DNA of 64,000 nucleotides from the NCBI RefSeq assembly GCF_039543205.1, contig NZ_BAABJH010000001.1, positions 620,001 to 684,000 of the forward strand, read 5' to 3'. The stretch comes from Flaviramulus_B aquimarinus. Its GTDB lineage: Bacteria; Bacteroidota; Bacteroidia; Flavobacteriales; Flavobacteriaceae. The position numbers were made by a program, and so were the translations under genes. The notes beneath the pieces were generated by a model that had not been told where the DNA came from, made no database searches, and worked only from the letters and a program-made list of their open reading frames with translations. Positions 17,458 through 26,201 of the stretch are shown piece by piece. Numbering within the stretch: position 1 is the first letter of the stretch; each line of letters starts with the position of its first letter.

Positions 17458-18202
17458 GAGTAAGCCCAAAAGTTAAAAATTGATCCTCTTGTTTTTGGTC
17501 TACGACTACTAAACTTTCGATAGTATGAAGGTAGTTTATTTTAAAATTTAAAAACTTCCAAACGGGCAGCTCTAAACCAATATCAGCCTGCCAACGGTAA
17601 TTATCCCCTTTTTCCAGAGAAGGTTGATAATAACTCTCATGACTTAAAATCATTTTATCTTTGAATAAATGATATTTACCATTTATCCACAACGTACCAC
17701 GAAAGGTATTGATAGACCGGTTTCCATTATATTCTGAACGGTTAAAGGTTGTTTTAAAATAGTCTGTTTCTTCATATTCACCAGAAATCGAAAATTTAAG
17801 CCAGCGTTTTTTATGATTCAAAAGTTGATAAGTTATACCTGTACCAAACAGATAACGCACATCAATTTCCCTTCTAAAATTAGTACTTACAAAACCCAAT
17901 ACAAACGGATATAATTTGCGATCAGGATTAAAATATAAAAAGTTAAGACTTAATATATCCTCATCAGCTTTATCCTTATCAAATGCTTGATAAACGTATG
18001 AGTTTTTGGTTTTAAAAACCCACTTTTTCCAAGGTTTAACAGCCACATCCGATTTTGCTCTAAAAATCAAGGTTTCTACATTGCCACTTTGCCAAAATCC
18101 AGTTACAGACAGATTTGCCTTTAATTTAAGTGAATCGCTTTCATTGATTTGAGCCGACAGAAAAATGGGGTAAAACAAAAAATAGCACAAAATCTTCTTC
18201 AT
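17444..18202 (-). CDS. DUF481 family outer-membrane beta-barrel protein
   Basis: A 252-residue exported protein with a signal peptide ending FLSAQ (about residue 18). The mature part has alternating strands characteristic of DUF481 (YdiY-like) barrels: KANLSVTGFWQSGNVET at the start, repeated aromatic-rich strands, and a terminal strand LTFGLTLKSY. The family is thought to sit in the outer membrane, with unknown function (salt-inducible in some species). Its end overlaps the tail of the broken GNAT frame by 14 bases. A weak -7 like element (TATATTTC, 18249-18242) lies upstream. Confidence 0.87.
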   Translation of the reverse strand: MKKILCYFLFYPIFLSAQINESDSLKLKANLSVTGFWQSGNVETLIFRAKSDVAVKPWKKWVFKTKNSYVYQAFDKDKADEDILSLNFLYFNPDRKLYPFVLGFVSTNFRREIDVRYLFGTGITYQLLNHKKRWLKFSISGEYEETDYFKTTFNRSEYNGNRSINTFRGTLWINGKYHLFKDKMILSHESYYQPSLEKGDNYRWQADIGLELPVWKFLNFKINYLHTIESLVVVDQKQEDQFLTFGLTLKSY

Positions 18203-18284
18203 GGTATGTTGCTTTAAAATTTACACTTTTGTAAAAAATCCGAAATATAATTATTTACGAAGTACTAACTGCAAGTAAATTAAA

Positions 18285-18468
18285 TATTTTTGCCATTTAG
18301 GCTCAAAATGTGAGAATAATAAAGGACACGGTTAAGAATAAAAAGTAGGATTGAATATCCTAGTTCCCCACTCGTGAAAATGAAAAGTAACGCTGTTATC
18401 ACTGCTTAACATTTTTGTTTTAAAGGAAAGCCCTAAAAAAGATTTTGGGCTTTCCTTTAAAACAAAAA
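18285..18468 (+). ncRNA. Candidate structured small RNA (possible 6S-like) with promoter and 3' hairpin
   Basis: No gene fits this interval, yet it is highly structured. A perfect -7 element TATTTTTG (18285-18292) would start a transcript near 18300. Downstream are paired segments GTTAAG (18331-18336) and CTTAAC (18405-18410) that could close a long irregular stem, internal hairpins AGGAT/ATCCT and GTAAC/GTTAT, and then a 22-base perfect inverted repeat (18412-18433 with 18447-18468, 13-base loop). The total of about 170 nt and a long stem with an internal open region resemble 6S RNA, and a flavobacterial 6S class is known. No clear -33 element is seen and the family match is a guess. Confidence 0.35.
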
Positions 18469-18489
18469 AGCCTGCTAAAGCAGACTTTT
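18467..18489 (-). terminator. Terminator hairpin downstream of tRNA-Tyr
   Basis: On the minus strand, directly after the tRNA 3' end, AAGTCTGC pairs with GCAGGCTT with one mismatch around TTTA, and a T-rich tract follows. This fits intrinsic termination of the tRNA transcript. Confidence 0.65.
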
Positions 18490-18498
18490 CGAGTTAAG

Positions 18499-18580
<82 letters not shown>

Positions 18581-18708
18581 TAAACTGACCGTAAATATAT
18601 TATTGTTTCTTAATTTATCAAAAGAAAAGAACTATAAACGTAAAGGATATTATTAAAGAATTGATTTCAAGGAATTTGATTTTGAAAAAATAAAAATTTT
18701 AACAAGCT

Positions 18709-18835
18709 TGTCATGTCGAATGGGTGCAATTGAAGCATCACATATCATTTAATTCTTAATAATTTATGTAATTTCTCCTAATGTCGAAATGACTAGACCT
18801 TTCATTATTAAATCTCGACATGTGTTCAGAGTGAC
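18709..18835. repeat. Degenerate dispersed repeats in the tRNA-Tyr to OMP gap
   Basis: The gap 18581-18845 has no gene. It contains TGTCATGTCGAATGGGTGCA (18709-18728) continuing to GAAGCATCACAT (ends 18743), a diverged copy of the element at 44284-44315, and, in opposite orientation, a related TGTCACTCTGAACACATGTC (18835-18816). Such sequences behave as intergenic repeats; function unknown. Confidence 0.4.
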
Positions 18836-18845
18836 ATCAAAGATA

Positions 18846-21596
18846 TCACAACTCATACCGTAATCTGAATGTTAAAAAACGGGGTTGAATAAAGTACGCT
18901 GTAGCACTTACTGAAATGTCACCTATATTACTACTGTTTTGCGATTTTGTATCTAACAAGTTAGTTGCTTTTATTTCATACTCCCACTTACTACCTTTAC
19001 GTTTTTTATAAGATAATGAGGCATCCCAAAAGTCATAAGAGTTAATGGTCCGATTATTATCGCTAAAATTAGTATATGAATAGTCTGTTTTAAATGTAAA
19101 TGATTTAAAAATAAGCACATCAAACGCTACTGAAGGAGCCTTGGTAAAAAATTTTGTTCTACGCTCGCCTTGGTCATTATCTTGAATGGTATATTGGTAT
19201 CCAATTTCAAAATTTGGCGCATTTCTAAAATTGGTTCGTAATTGGGTGCCGTAAGTTTGTGAGTAATTTTTATTTACTAAGGTTTGCCCATTAACCACCT
19301 GATTAAACTTAGTATAATTTAAACGGGTATTTAATGTGCCTCTAAACTTTCCAATTGTTTTTTGAAAACGGCCATTGGCACTGGCGCTTTCATCTGCTAA
19401 AGTAGAATTGATAGACGAACTAACTCTAATAACACTACCTTCAGGAAGTTCAGAACTGGTTCTAATTCTATTTACCGTTTTACTATAATTAAGTATAGCT
19501 GTTACATTAGTATAATTAAACATATTAAAACTAAAATACGATAGGTTTAAGTTGTGAGACAACGCACTCTCCAATTCTTGATTCCCAGAGAAAACTGCTC
19601 CGTAATTATTCAAAATCAAACCTCTAGCCAATTGATTTACATCTGTAAAACGCGTTTGCATACTGTAATCGAAAATAATTTGTTCGTTCTTTTTTAATTG
19701 CATACGCATGTTAAAATCTGGCAAGAGTCTGAAAAAATTGTCCTTATAGTGTACATTAAACTGTTTGTTTTTTGCACTATACATATGTCCTGAAACCCCA
19801 GGTGTAAATGTAAAAATCCCTGATTTTAATCTATAGTGTAGGCCTAAGTACAAATCGTTAAATGTATAACCAATAGTATTGGTACCTATACCATCATTTA
19901 TTGTTGGCTTAGGTTCAAATTTTGAATTATCATCTAAAAATTGAAAAATGTTGGAATCAAAATCTTGTCGGCTATAAATGGTTCCTAATGTAAAATTGAT
20001 ATCACTTTTTTTATTAAGAATATTCCAATAATCGAATTTAGCATCTATTTGGTTTGATTTTACACGTTTATCTTGATTAATATAATATGTTAATTGTTCT
20101 CGGTTTAACCCCAAATTAGCTGCGGTATCATCATAGGCATCTCTTGGGTTATTGGGGTCATCTAATGCATTATCATTATTTAAAGGATTATTTTCTAAAA
20201 TAGCGGTGTAAAAAGGGTCTTCATCCTGCAACAAATGTTGCACTTCTAAAGCAAAAATATTAGTATCGTTTAGTGTGTAATAATAATTTAAATTTTGATT
20301 AAAACTATAAGGTGTAGCACTTTCTAATTCGTTTATCTCACCAACTTGGGATGACAATACATGTTGATTCTGCGATTCTTTAGAAATTCTTGCCAACACA
20401 TCATAATCCAATTGATTATTACTATTTGGTTTGTACTTAGCACTAAATTTCATCATGGCTAAATCGCTATATTGTTTTGTATTGCTTGCTTTGTTTTCAT
20501 CTCTTGATGAATCATTTAAAAACTGTACATCGCTAATTTCTTGCAAATCGGTTCTGTTGCTTAAAAAAATAGCAAAACCACTTAAGTCTAAAATTTTTTT
20601 GGGTGCATAACTAAAGTTTACAGCTCCAAACTTAGTATTTATACCTTTTGCTCTGTCATTTTGAAGGGTTAAAAAACCTAAATTATTACTTCCTAAATCA
20701 ATATTAGTACCACTACGCCTACTTGGGCTTCTAAAACCGCCAGTAAAATTAAAATAATCACGACGTGTAAACGCTATTTCGCCTATATTATTTAAATCGC
20801 CAATAGCGTTGATACTATATTCGGGACTATAATAAAATAATTTAGGTTGTACCAAATACAAGGTGTTTTCTTCAGAAACTCCTGCTCCTATAGTTACATT
20901 CCCAAACCAAAAATTCTTTTTACCTTCTTTGAGTTTTATATTTATTGCAATATTATCTTGATTATTAGTAACACCTCTTAACTGCCCAACTTCTGCATAA
21001 TTTTTAAGCACTTCAACTTTATCAACAGCATTAGCTGGTATGTTTTGGGTTGCTAATTTTGAATCGCCATCAAAAAAATCTTTTCCTTCTACCATAACCT
21101 TACCTACAGTTTTTCCTTCAACTTCTATTTCACCATCATCATTAACCTCAACACCTGGTAATTTGTTTAGTATATCGCCTAATTTTCGTTCTGTTCCAGA
21201 TGTAAATGAATCGGCATTATAAACAATAGTATCGCCTTTTATGGTTACTGGCATTTCGTAAACTAATTCTACTTCATCTAAAGTATTGTCATATTCAAGA
21301 GTAAAATCTTTTGTAATATCTAAATCAGAAACTTTTACATCTGCTTGGGCTGTTTTAGTACCGATATAACTTACTTGTATTTTATAATTGGTGTTTTTTT
21401 CTATGGATAACGTATAACGTCCATCTGAGTTTGTAATACCATAAGAATCTAATTTTTGAGTGTCTTGGTTTATAGCAATAACGTTTGCCAACTCGAGTGG
21501 TGTTCCTATACTGTCTTTAACAACACCTTCTAATTTTACTTGAGCAATCGTTAAATTAGCAACAAACAGTAGCATTATAAAAACTAATTTATTCAT
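18846..21596 (-). CDS. TonB-receptor-like outer membrane protein with CarboxypepD_reg-like N-terminal domain
   Basis: A 916-residue outer-membrane protein. A signal peptide ends near residue 18 (LTIAQ). Residues about 20-105 form a carboxypeptidase-regulatory-like beta-sandwich (LEGVVKDSIGTPLELANV, then SDGRYTLSIEKNTNYKIQVSYIGT). A plug-like region follows (LGDILNKLPGVEVNDDGEIEVEGK, then KVEVLKNYAEVGQLRG), and the rest is a large barrel of the OMP_b-brl_3 type ending RFLTFRLRYEL. No TonB box is obvious. It lies 20 bases downstream of a GLPGLI gene and is probably co-transcribed. The pair diverges from a two-component system. The substrate is unknown. Confidence 0.9.
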   Translation of the reverse strand: MNKLVFIMLLFVANLTIAQVKLEGVVKDSIGTPLELANVIAINQDTQKLDSYGITNSDGRYTLSIEKNTNYKIQVSYIGTKTAQADVKVSDLDITKDFTLEYDNTLDEVELVYEMPVTIKGDTIVYNADSFTSGTERKLGDILNKLPGVEVNDDGEIEVEGKTVGKVMVEGKDFFDGDSKLATQNIPANAVDKVEVLKNYAEVGQLRGVTNNQDNIAINIKLKEGKKNFWFGNVTIGAGVSEENTLYLVQPKLFYYSPEYSINAIGDLNNIGEIAFTRRDYFNFTGGFRSPSRRSGTNIDLGSNNLGFLTLQNDRAKGINTKFGAVNFSYAPKKILDLSGFAIFLSNRTDLQEISDVQFLNDSSRDENKASNTKQYSDLAMMKFSAKYKPNSNNQLDYDVLARISKESQNQHVLSSQVGEINELESATPYSFNQNLNYYYTLNDTNIFALEVQHLLQDEDPFYTAILENNPLNNDNALDDPNNPRDAYDDTAANLGLNREQLTYYINQDKRVKSNQIDAKFDYWNILNKKSDINFTLGTIYSRQDFDSNIFQFLDDNSKFEPKPTINDGIGTNTIGYTFNDLYLGLHYRLKSGIFTFTPGVSGHMYSAKNKQFNVHYKDNFFRLLPDFNMRMQLKKNEQIIFDYSMQTRFTDVNQLARGLILNNYGAVFSGNQELESALSHNLNLSYFSFNMFNYTNVTAILNYSKTVNRIRTSSELPEGSVIRVSSSINSTLADESASANGRFQKTIGKFRGTLNTRLNYTKFNQVVNGQTLVNKNYSQTYGTQLRTNFRNAPNFEIGYQYTIQDNDQGERRTKFFTKAPSVAFDVLIFKSFTFKTDYSYTNFSDNNRTINSYDFWDASLSYKKRKGSKWEYEIKATNLLDTKSQNSSNIGDISVSATAYFIQPRFLTFRLRYEL

Positions 21597-21616
21597 TAAA
21601 TATGTTTTTTGATTGA

Positions 21617-22459
21617 TTAACCGCCTACCCTAATTTCAATTCTTTCTCCATCACCTTCACGATTATGTTCATAACGTTCTTGCTCTTCCTTAACTTTCTT
21701 TTCTACAATAGCTTCAAAACTTTCTTGAGAAACTTCTTTTCCTTTACTAGGTTCATTTATACTTATCGCCTGCTTAGGGTTTAATATAATTTTACTGCAA
21801 ATAATGGTTTCTTGACCGTCATTAACTTCTAGAATTAAACCAGGTAATCCATAATATCTTGCTGGACCGCTGTTTACAGGAATTTGGGGCGTATACCAAG
21901 CAGTTATTGTAACCTCTTCAAATTCAGGTTCTTTGTCAGCTTTAGCGTTTATATCTTTATCGCCATTAAAGCTAATTCCGCTTTCAACAACTTCTACCAT
22001 ACGTTTTCTAGTAGCTTTATAACATGTATAATCTCCAATATTTTTTGTTTCATTTTCAAGTGTCCAATCCAACTTCTCAAGGGCGTCCTTAACCAAAAAT
22101 ATTTTACCAAAAACTTCATTTTGAGAAGCGAATCTATTTTCCTTAATGTTTTTATACAAAATATCAGAACCACCTGCATTTACAACCATCATACGCATAC
22201 CGCTTGGTTGTGGAGCTTCCAACTGCTCTTCTTCTTTATAAACAGATGCTTCTTTATTAAAGGTTAAAAGAAAAGTCCTTTCAAACCTTTTTTCTAACAT
22301 TTTGAGCATACGCTGATACATTTCAGAATTTACTTGTGTACTATCTAACTTCAAATCCACTTTGCGTTTTGTTTTATATGTGGCAATGCCTTGGAAATTT
22401 TGTGCTGCTAATCCGTTTATAAATAAGAAAGCAAATAATACTATAATTGTCTGTTTCAT
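21617..22459 (-). CDS. GLPGLI family protein, exported
   Basis: A 280-residue exported protein. A signal peptide ends near residue 19 (NGLAAQ). The defining motif is present as YYGLPGLILEV near residues 203-213, preceded by the typical AWYTPQIPVNSGPA. The family is widespread in Bacteroidota, usually beside TonB-receptor-like proteins, and has no known function; here it is 20 bases upstream of such a gene. The charged C-terminal tail (KVKEEQERYEHNREGDGERIE) is helical. Its upstream region holds the direct repeat at 22524-22542, shared with the divergent kinase gene, so regulation by that system is plausible. Confidence 0.93.
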   Translation of the reverse strand: MKQTIIVLFAFLFINGLAAQNFQGIATYKTKRKVDLKLDSTQVNSEMYQRMLKMLEKRFERTFLLTFNKEASVYKEEEQLEAPQPSGMRMMVVNAGGSDILYKNIKENRFASQNEVFGKIFLVKDALEKLDWTLENETKNIGDYTCYKATRKRMVEVVESGISFNGDKDINAKADKEPEFEEVTITAWYTPQIPVNSGPARYYGLPGLILEVNDGQETIICSKIILNPKQAISINEPSKGKEVSQESFEAIVEKKVKEEQERYEHNREGDGERIEIRVGG

Positions 22460-22523
22460 TTTTTAACTGATTTAATGTTTAACAGTACAAAAATGACAAT
22501 CCTTTTAAAATATTATAGTTAAT

Positions 22524-22542
22524 GAGTGTTAACGAGTGTTAA
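22524..22542. promoter_or_regulatory. Tandem direct repeat, candidate response-regulator operator
   Basis: GAGTGTTAA occurs at 22524-22532 and again at 22534-22542, a 10-base period that places both on one face of the helix. OmpR-type regulators bind such direct repeats as dimers. The site lies between the divergent GLPGLI/outer-membrane genes and the histidine kinase/response regulator genes, immediately upstream of the kinase -33 element. Function is inferred. Confidence 0.5.
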
Positions 22543-22546
22543 GCAA

Positions 22547-22578
22547 TTGGTTTTATACCATTTTTACTTTTACTTTTG
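22547..22578 (+). promoter_or_regulatory. Promoter of the histidine kinase gene
   Basis: A -33 TTG (22547-22549), 21 bases, and a -7 TACTTTTG (22571-22578) fit the Bacteroidota consensus. Transcription would begin about at the ATG (22583), implying a leaderless mRNA. Confidence 0.55.
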
Positions 22579-22582
22579 ACAT

Positions 22583-24091
22583 ATGAAAGCCATAAAATAT
22601 AGATGGATATTTTACCTTATAACCATTGTTATACTTGCTACCATATGCGTTCAAGTGTATTGGAATTATAAAAACTACCTTTCTAATAAACAGCAATTAA
22701 TAAACGATGTCCAATTAAGTTTGGATAATGCCGTAGAAACTTACTTTGCAGATTTAGCTGAAACAAACACATTGGCATTTGCCTTTAATGGGGATGAGAA
22801 GAACTTGTTTTCTAAAGAAAGTAAGTTAGATAGTATCATTAATAATGTAACCGTTTTTAGTAATAGAACTTTAAAAGGTGACTCGTTAGACATTGAGATC
22901 AATGAAGATATCGCATTAAAAAAATCAAACACAAATACTATAATTAAACGTATTATAATTGATAATTCGGAAAGCGAATGGCATTCTAATAAGATTGTTT
23001 TAAAAAAACATTTTGATTCTGTTTTAGATAGTTCCCATTTATTTGATTTGAAAACGCTAACTTCTAAGGTGTTAATTTCAATGACAAGCGACTCCTTAAA
23101 ATTAAGCAAGATAGATAGCCTTGTAAAACGAGATTTAAAAAGAAAACAATTAGATATAGATTTTAATTTATCATATAAAAATGATTTGGACAACATTATA
23201 AATACTAGCTACACTCCTTTAGGTGATGATGGATTAATACTGACTTCAAAATCTAATTATCTTCCTAAACATAGTTATCTAGTAATACATTTTACTAACG
23301 AAACCAAAATTATATTAAAGCGTATTTTATTTAGTATTCTTATTTCTACGCTACTAGTTTTAGCTGTAATAAGTTGTCTCTTTTACCTTTTAAAAATTAT
23401 AAGAGAACAGAAGCAATTAGCAGAAATAAAGAATGATTTAATCAGTAATATAACTCATGAATTTAAAACGCCAATTGCTACTATTGGTGTTGCTATTGAA
23501 AGTATTAAAAGTTTTAATGCTATTGATAATAAGGAAAAAACCAAAACTTATTTAGACATATCTAACAATCAATTGTCTAAACTTAATATAATGGTTGAAA
23601 AATTATTAGAAACAGCCACTTTAGATAGTGAAAATTTAGAATTGGTTAAAGAACCATATAACATCGTAGATATATTTCATGCTATTGTTGAAAAACATAG
23701 CATGCACACTGAAAATAGAACCATTACTTTTAACACACCTTCCAAGCATATTATGGCCAATATTGATGTCTTTCATTTTGAAAATGCTATCAATAACATT
23801 CTGGATAATGCTATTAAATATGGTGGCGATACTATTAGCGTAAACTTATCGCAAAATCCGTCTGCATTTACTGTATCTATTTCTGATAACGGAAATACGC
23901 TTACAAAAGTCAATAAAGATAAAATTTTCGAGAAGTTTTATCGGATTCCAAAAGGAAATACACATGACATTAAAGGATTTGGAATAGGACTTTATTACAC
24001 CAAAAAAATTGCTGAAAAACACGGAGGCACTATTCATTTAAGTTTAAATAATAAGCTTACAACTTTTAAAATAACATTGCCAAATGAATAA
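22583..24091 (+). CDS. Sensor histidine kinase
   Basis: A 502-residue membrane sensor kinase. Two membrane spans (about 7-27 and 247-270) flank a periplasmic sensor region of about 220 residues with no recognised domain. The cytoplasmic part has the HisKA motif ISNITHEFKTPIATIG with the phosphorylated His292, then the HATPase_c N box (NNILDNAIKYGG), G1 (SDNGN) and G2 (KGFGIGLYYTKKI). It overlaps the response regulator gene by eight bases. The arrangement resembles the RprX/RprY pair of Bacteroides. The divergent GLPGLI/outer-membrane genes are the obvious candidate target. Confidence 0.95.
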   Translation: MKAIKYRWIFYLITIVILATICVQVYWNYKNYLSNKQQLINDVQLSLDNAVETYFADLAETNTLAFAFNGDEKNLFSKESKLDSIINNVTVFSNRTLKGDSLDIEINEDIALKKSNTNTIIKRIIIDNSESEWHSNKIVLKKHFDSVLDSSHLFDLKTLTSKVLISMTSDSLKLSKIDSLVKRDLKRKQLDIDFNLSYKNDLDNIINTSYTPLGDDGLILTSKSNYLPKHSYLVIHFTNETKIILKRILFSILISTLLVLAVISCLFYLLKIIREQKQLAEIKNDLISNITHEFKTPIATIGVAIESIKSFNAIDNKEKTKTYLDISNNQLSKLNIMVEKLLETATLDSENLELVKEPYNIVDIFHAIVEKHSMHTENRTITFNTPSKHIMANIDVFHFENAINNILDNAIKYGGDTISVNLSQNPSAFTVSISDNGNTLTKVNKDKIFEKFYRIPKGNTHDIKGFGIGLYYTKKIAEKHGGTIHLSLNNKLTTFKITLPNE

Positions 24092-24767
24092 GCATATAAC
24101 CATACTTTTAGCTGAAGATGAACCTGCCTTAGGAGTAATCATAAAAGAAAGTTTAGAAACCCGAAATTTTAAAGTATTGCTATGTGAGAACGGGGAAAAA
24201 GCTTTTGAAGTTTATAAAAATAAATCTCCAGAATTATTGGTTTTAGATGTTATGATGCCAAAAAAAGATGGATTTACATTAGCTAAAGAAATTCGTGAAG
24301 TAGATGACACTATCCCTATTATTTTTTTAACAGCAAAATCGCAAACCCAAGATGTGGTTGAAGGCTTTACCATTGGCGGAAATGATTATTTAAAAAAGCC
24401 CTTTAGTATGGAGGAATTAATTGTAAGAATCAATAATCTTCTTAACAGAACAAAAGAACAAAAACATTCAGAAATAACACACATTAGCCACTATACCTTT
24501 AATTTTCCAAAACAAACACTTCAATATAAAAACGAAGAAAAAATTCAGCTAACCCATCGCGAAGCACATTTATTATTTCACCTTATAAAAAATAAGAATC
24601 AAGTTTTAGACAGGTCATTAATTTTGAATAAACTTTGGGGAAATGATGATTTCTTTAGTGCACGGAGTATGGATGTATTTATTACCAAACTCAGAAAAAA
24701 ACTAAATTTAGATGATACTATTCAAATAATAAACGTTCGAGGTTTTGGTTACAAGTTAATTTGCTGA
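24084..24767 (+). CDS. Response regulator, OmpR/PhoB family
   Basis: A 227-residue regulator. The receiver domain has acidic residues at 11-12, the phosphorylated Asp55 in LLVLDVMMPKKDG, Thr in FLTAKS and Lys in LKKPF. The C-terminal winged helix carries the Trans_reg_C pattern (IQLTHREAHLLFHLIKNKNQVLDR, then DVFITKLRKKL and VRGFGYKL; the first piece spans about residues 152-175). Its ATG overlaps the kinase end by eight bases, so the two are made together. Direct-repeat sites at 22524-22542 are the natural place to look for its binding. It resembles RprY, but no orthology is claimed. Confidence 0.95.
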   Translation: MNKHITILLAEDEPALGVIIKESLETRNFKVLLCENGEKAFEVYKNKSPELLVLDVMMPKKDGFTLAKEIREVDDTIPIIFLTAKSQTQDVVEGFTIGGNDYLKKPFSMEELIVRINNLLNRTKEQKHSEITHISHYTFNFPKQTLQYKNEEKIQLTHREAHLLFHLIKNKNQVLDRSLILNKLWGNDDFFSARSMDVFITKLRKKLNLDDTIQIINVRGFGYKLIC

Positions 24768-24801
24768 AATGTGGTTTGATTTTTGTACTTTTCAATCCAA
24801 T

Positions 24802-25581
24802 ATGAAATACGTAATTTTTATTTTATTTCTTTTTTCCTACTCAATACTTGCTCAAGAATCAGTTGAAGCTTCCTTAGTAAAAAAGTTAAACTTAGATGTT
24901 GAAACACTTGTTTCCGTTGATAATTTTGGGACAACCTACTATATAAATAACAATGTTTTCAACAAACAAGACGTAAATACAACCATAACCTATAACAATT
25001 TACAATTAGGAAACCTCTATTCTGCCAATGCCTTTAACCCTTTAAAAATTAATCTTTTTTATAAAGATTTCAATACCATTGTTATTCTTGATAATAGGTT
25101 AGCAGAAATATTTAAAATTGATTTTAATACGCTTGACACCTATAAAAACATCTCACATGTGTCTACAGGTCATGACAATACCTTATGGATATTTAACCAA
25201 GATCTACAGAAATTAGAACTTTTTGATTACAAAACAAGAACAACTCGAGCACAAACTGTTCCCGTTCAAAGTACTGTTTTAGACTTAAAAAGTAATTACA
25301 ACTACTGTTGGTTACTGACTAAAAACTATATCTATACATATAATTACTTTGGTAGTCTTGTCAAAAAAACAAAAAACGAAGGTTATACATCGTTGATTGA
25401 AAACAATGAAAACATTATTCTAAAAAAAGAAAACACACTTCTTTATTTGAATAAAAACAGTGATTCACCACGTCCAATCAAAACATCAAATTTGTTGATA
25501 AATCAGTTTTTTGTAACCAATGAAACCTTGTATATTTACGACAATGAAACCTTATACCAATTCCAACTAAAAACTAACTAA
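24802..25581 (+). CDS. Exported protein of unknown function, propeller-like repeats
   Basis: A 259-residue protein beginning MKYVIFILFLFSYSILAQ, a clean signal peptide. The frame extends upstream to an ATG at 24769, but the signal peptide starts at 24802. The mature part has recurring units of strand-turn-strand such as VDNFGTTYYINNN, VSTGHDNTLWIFNQDLQKLELFD, LTKNYIYTYNYFGSLVKK and TNETLYIYDNETLYQF, which suggests a beta-propeller. No catalytic motif is visible. It follows the response regulator closely and precedes the deoxynucleoside kinase gene by five bases, so these may share a transcript, but a functional link is unclear. Confidence 0.75.
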   Translation: MKYVIFILFLFSYSILAQESVEASLVKKLNLDVETLVSVDNFGTTYYINNNVFNKQDVNTTITYNNLQLGNLYSANAFNPLKINLFYKDFNTIVILDNRLAEIFKIDFNTLDTYKNISHVSTGHDNTLWIFNQDLQKLELFDYKTRTTRAQTVPVQSTVLDLKSNYNYCWLLTKNYIYTYNYFGSLVKKTKNEGYTSLIENNENIILKKENTLLYLNKNSDSPRPIKTSNLLINQFFVTNETLYIYDNETLYQFQLKTN

Positions 25582-25586
25582 AAATC

Positions 25587-26201
25587 ATGCACATTGCTAT
25601 TGCCGGAAATATTGGCGCTGGAAAAACAACGCTTACCAAATTATTAGCAAAACATTATAAATGGGAGGCACAACTAGAAGACGTTGTAGACAACCCATAT
25701 TTGGATGATTTTTACAATCAGATGGAACGTTGGAGTTTTAATCTACAAGTATACTTTTTAAATAGTAGGTTTCGCCAAGTTTTGCAAATTCGCCAAAGTG
25801 GAAAAGAGATTATTCAAGATCGGACTATTTATGAAGACGCCCATATTTTCGCACCCAATTTGCATGCTATGGGCTTAATGACAAATCGTGATTTTGAGAA
25901 TTACAAATCACTCTTTGATTTAATGGAATCTTTAGTTCAAGGTCCAGATTTACTAATTTATCTAAGAAGCTCCATTCCAAACCTGGTGTCACAAATACAT
26001 AAGCGTGGTCGTGATTACGAAAATTCTATTAGTATTGACTATTTAAGTCGATTAAATGAACGTTACGAAGCCTGGATTCACGGATATAACAAAGGGAAAT
26101 TGGTTATCGTAGATGTTGATAATCTAGACTTTGTAGACAACCCTGAAGATTTAGGAAGCATCATTAACACCATTGATGCTGAAATTAATGGATTATTTTA
26201 A
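25587..26201 (+). CDS. Deoxynucleoside kinase
   Basis: This 204-residue enzyme phosphorylates deoxynucleosides for nucleotide salvage. The P-loop GNIGAGKTT is at residues 7-15. The other family signatures are ERWSFNLQVYFLNSRF (substrate-site helix), QDRTIYEDAHIFA (the DR motif) and the lid region HKRGRDYE with its arginines. The length is normal for the dNK/dGK group. Nucleoside preference cannot be judged by eye. A weak AT-rich hairpin (26200-26229) follows the stop. Confidence 0.93.
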   Translation: MHIAIAGNIGAGKTTLTKLLAKHYKWEAQLEDVVDNPYLDDFYNQMERWSFNLQVYFLNSRFRQVLQIRQSGKEIIQDRTIYEDAHIFAPNLHAMGLMTNRDFENYKSLFDLMESLVQGPDLLIYLRSSIPNLVSQIHKRGRDYENSISIDYLSRLNERYEAWIHGYNKGKLVIVDVDNLDFVDNPEDLGSIINTIDAEINGLF

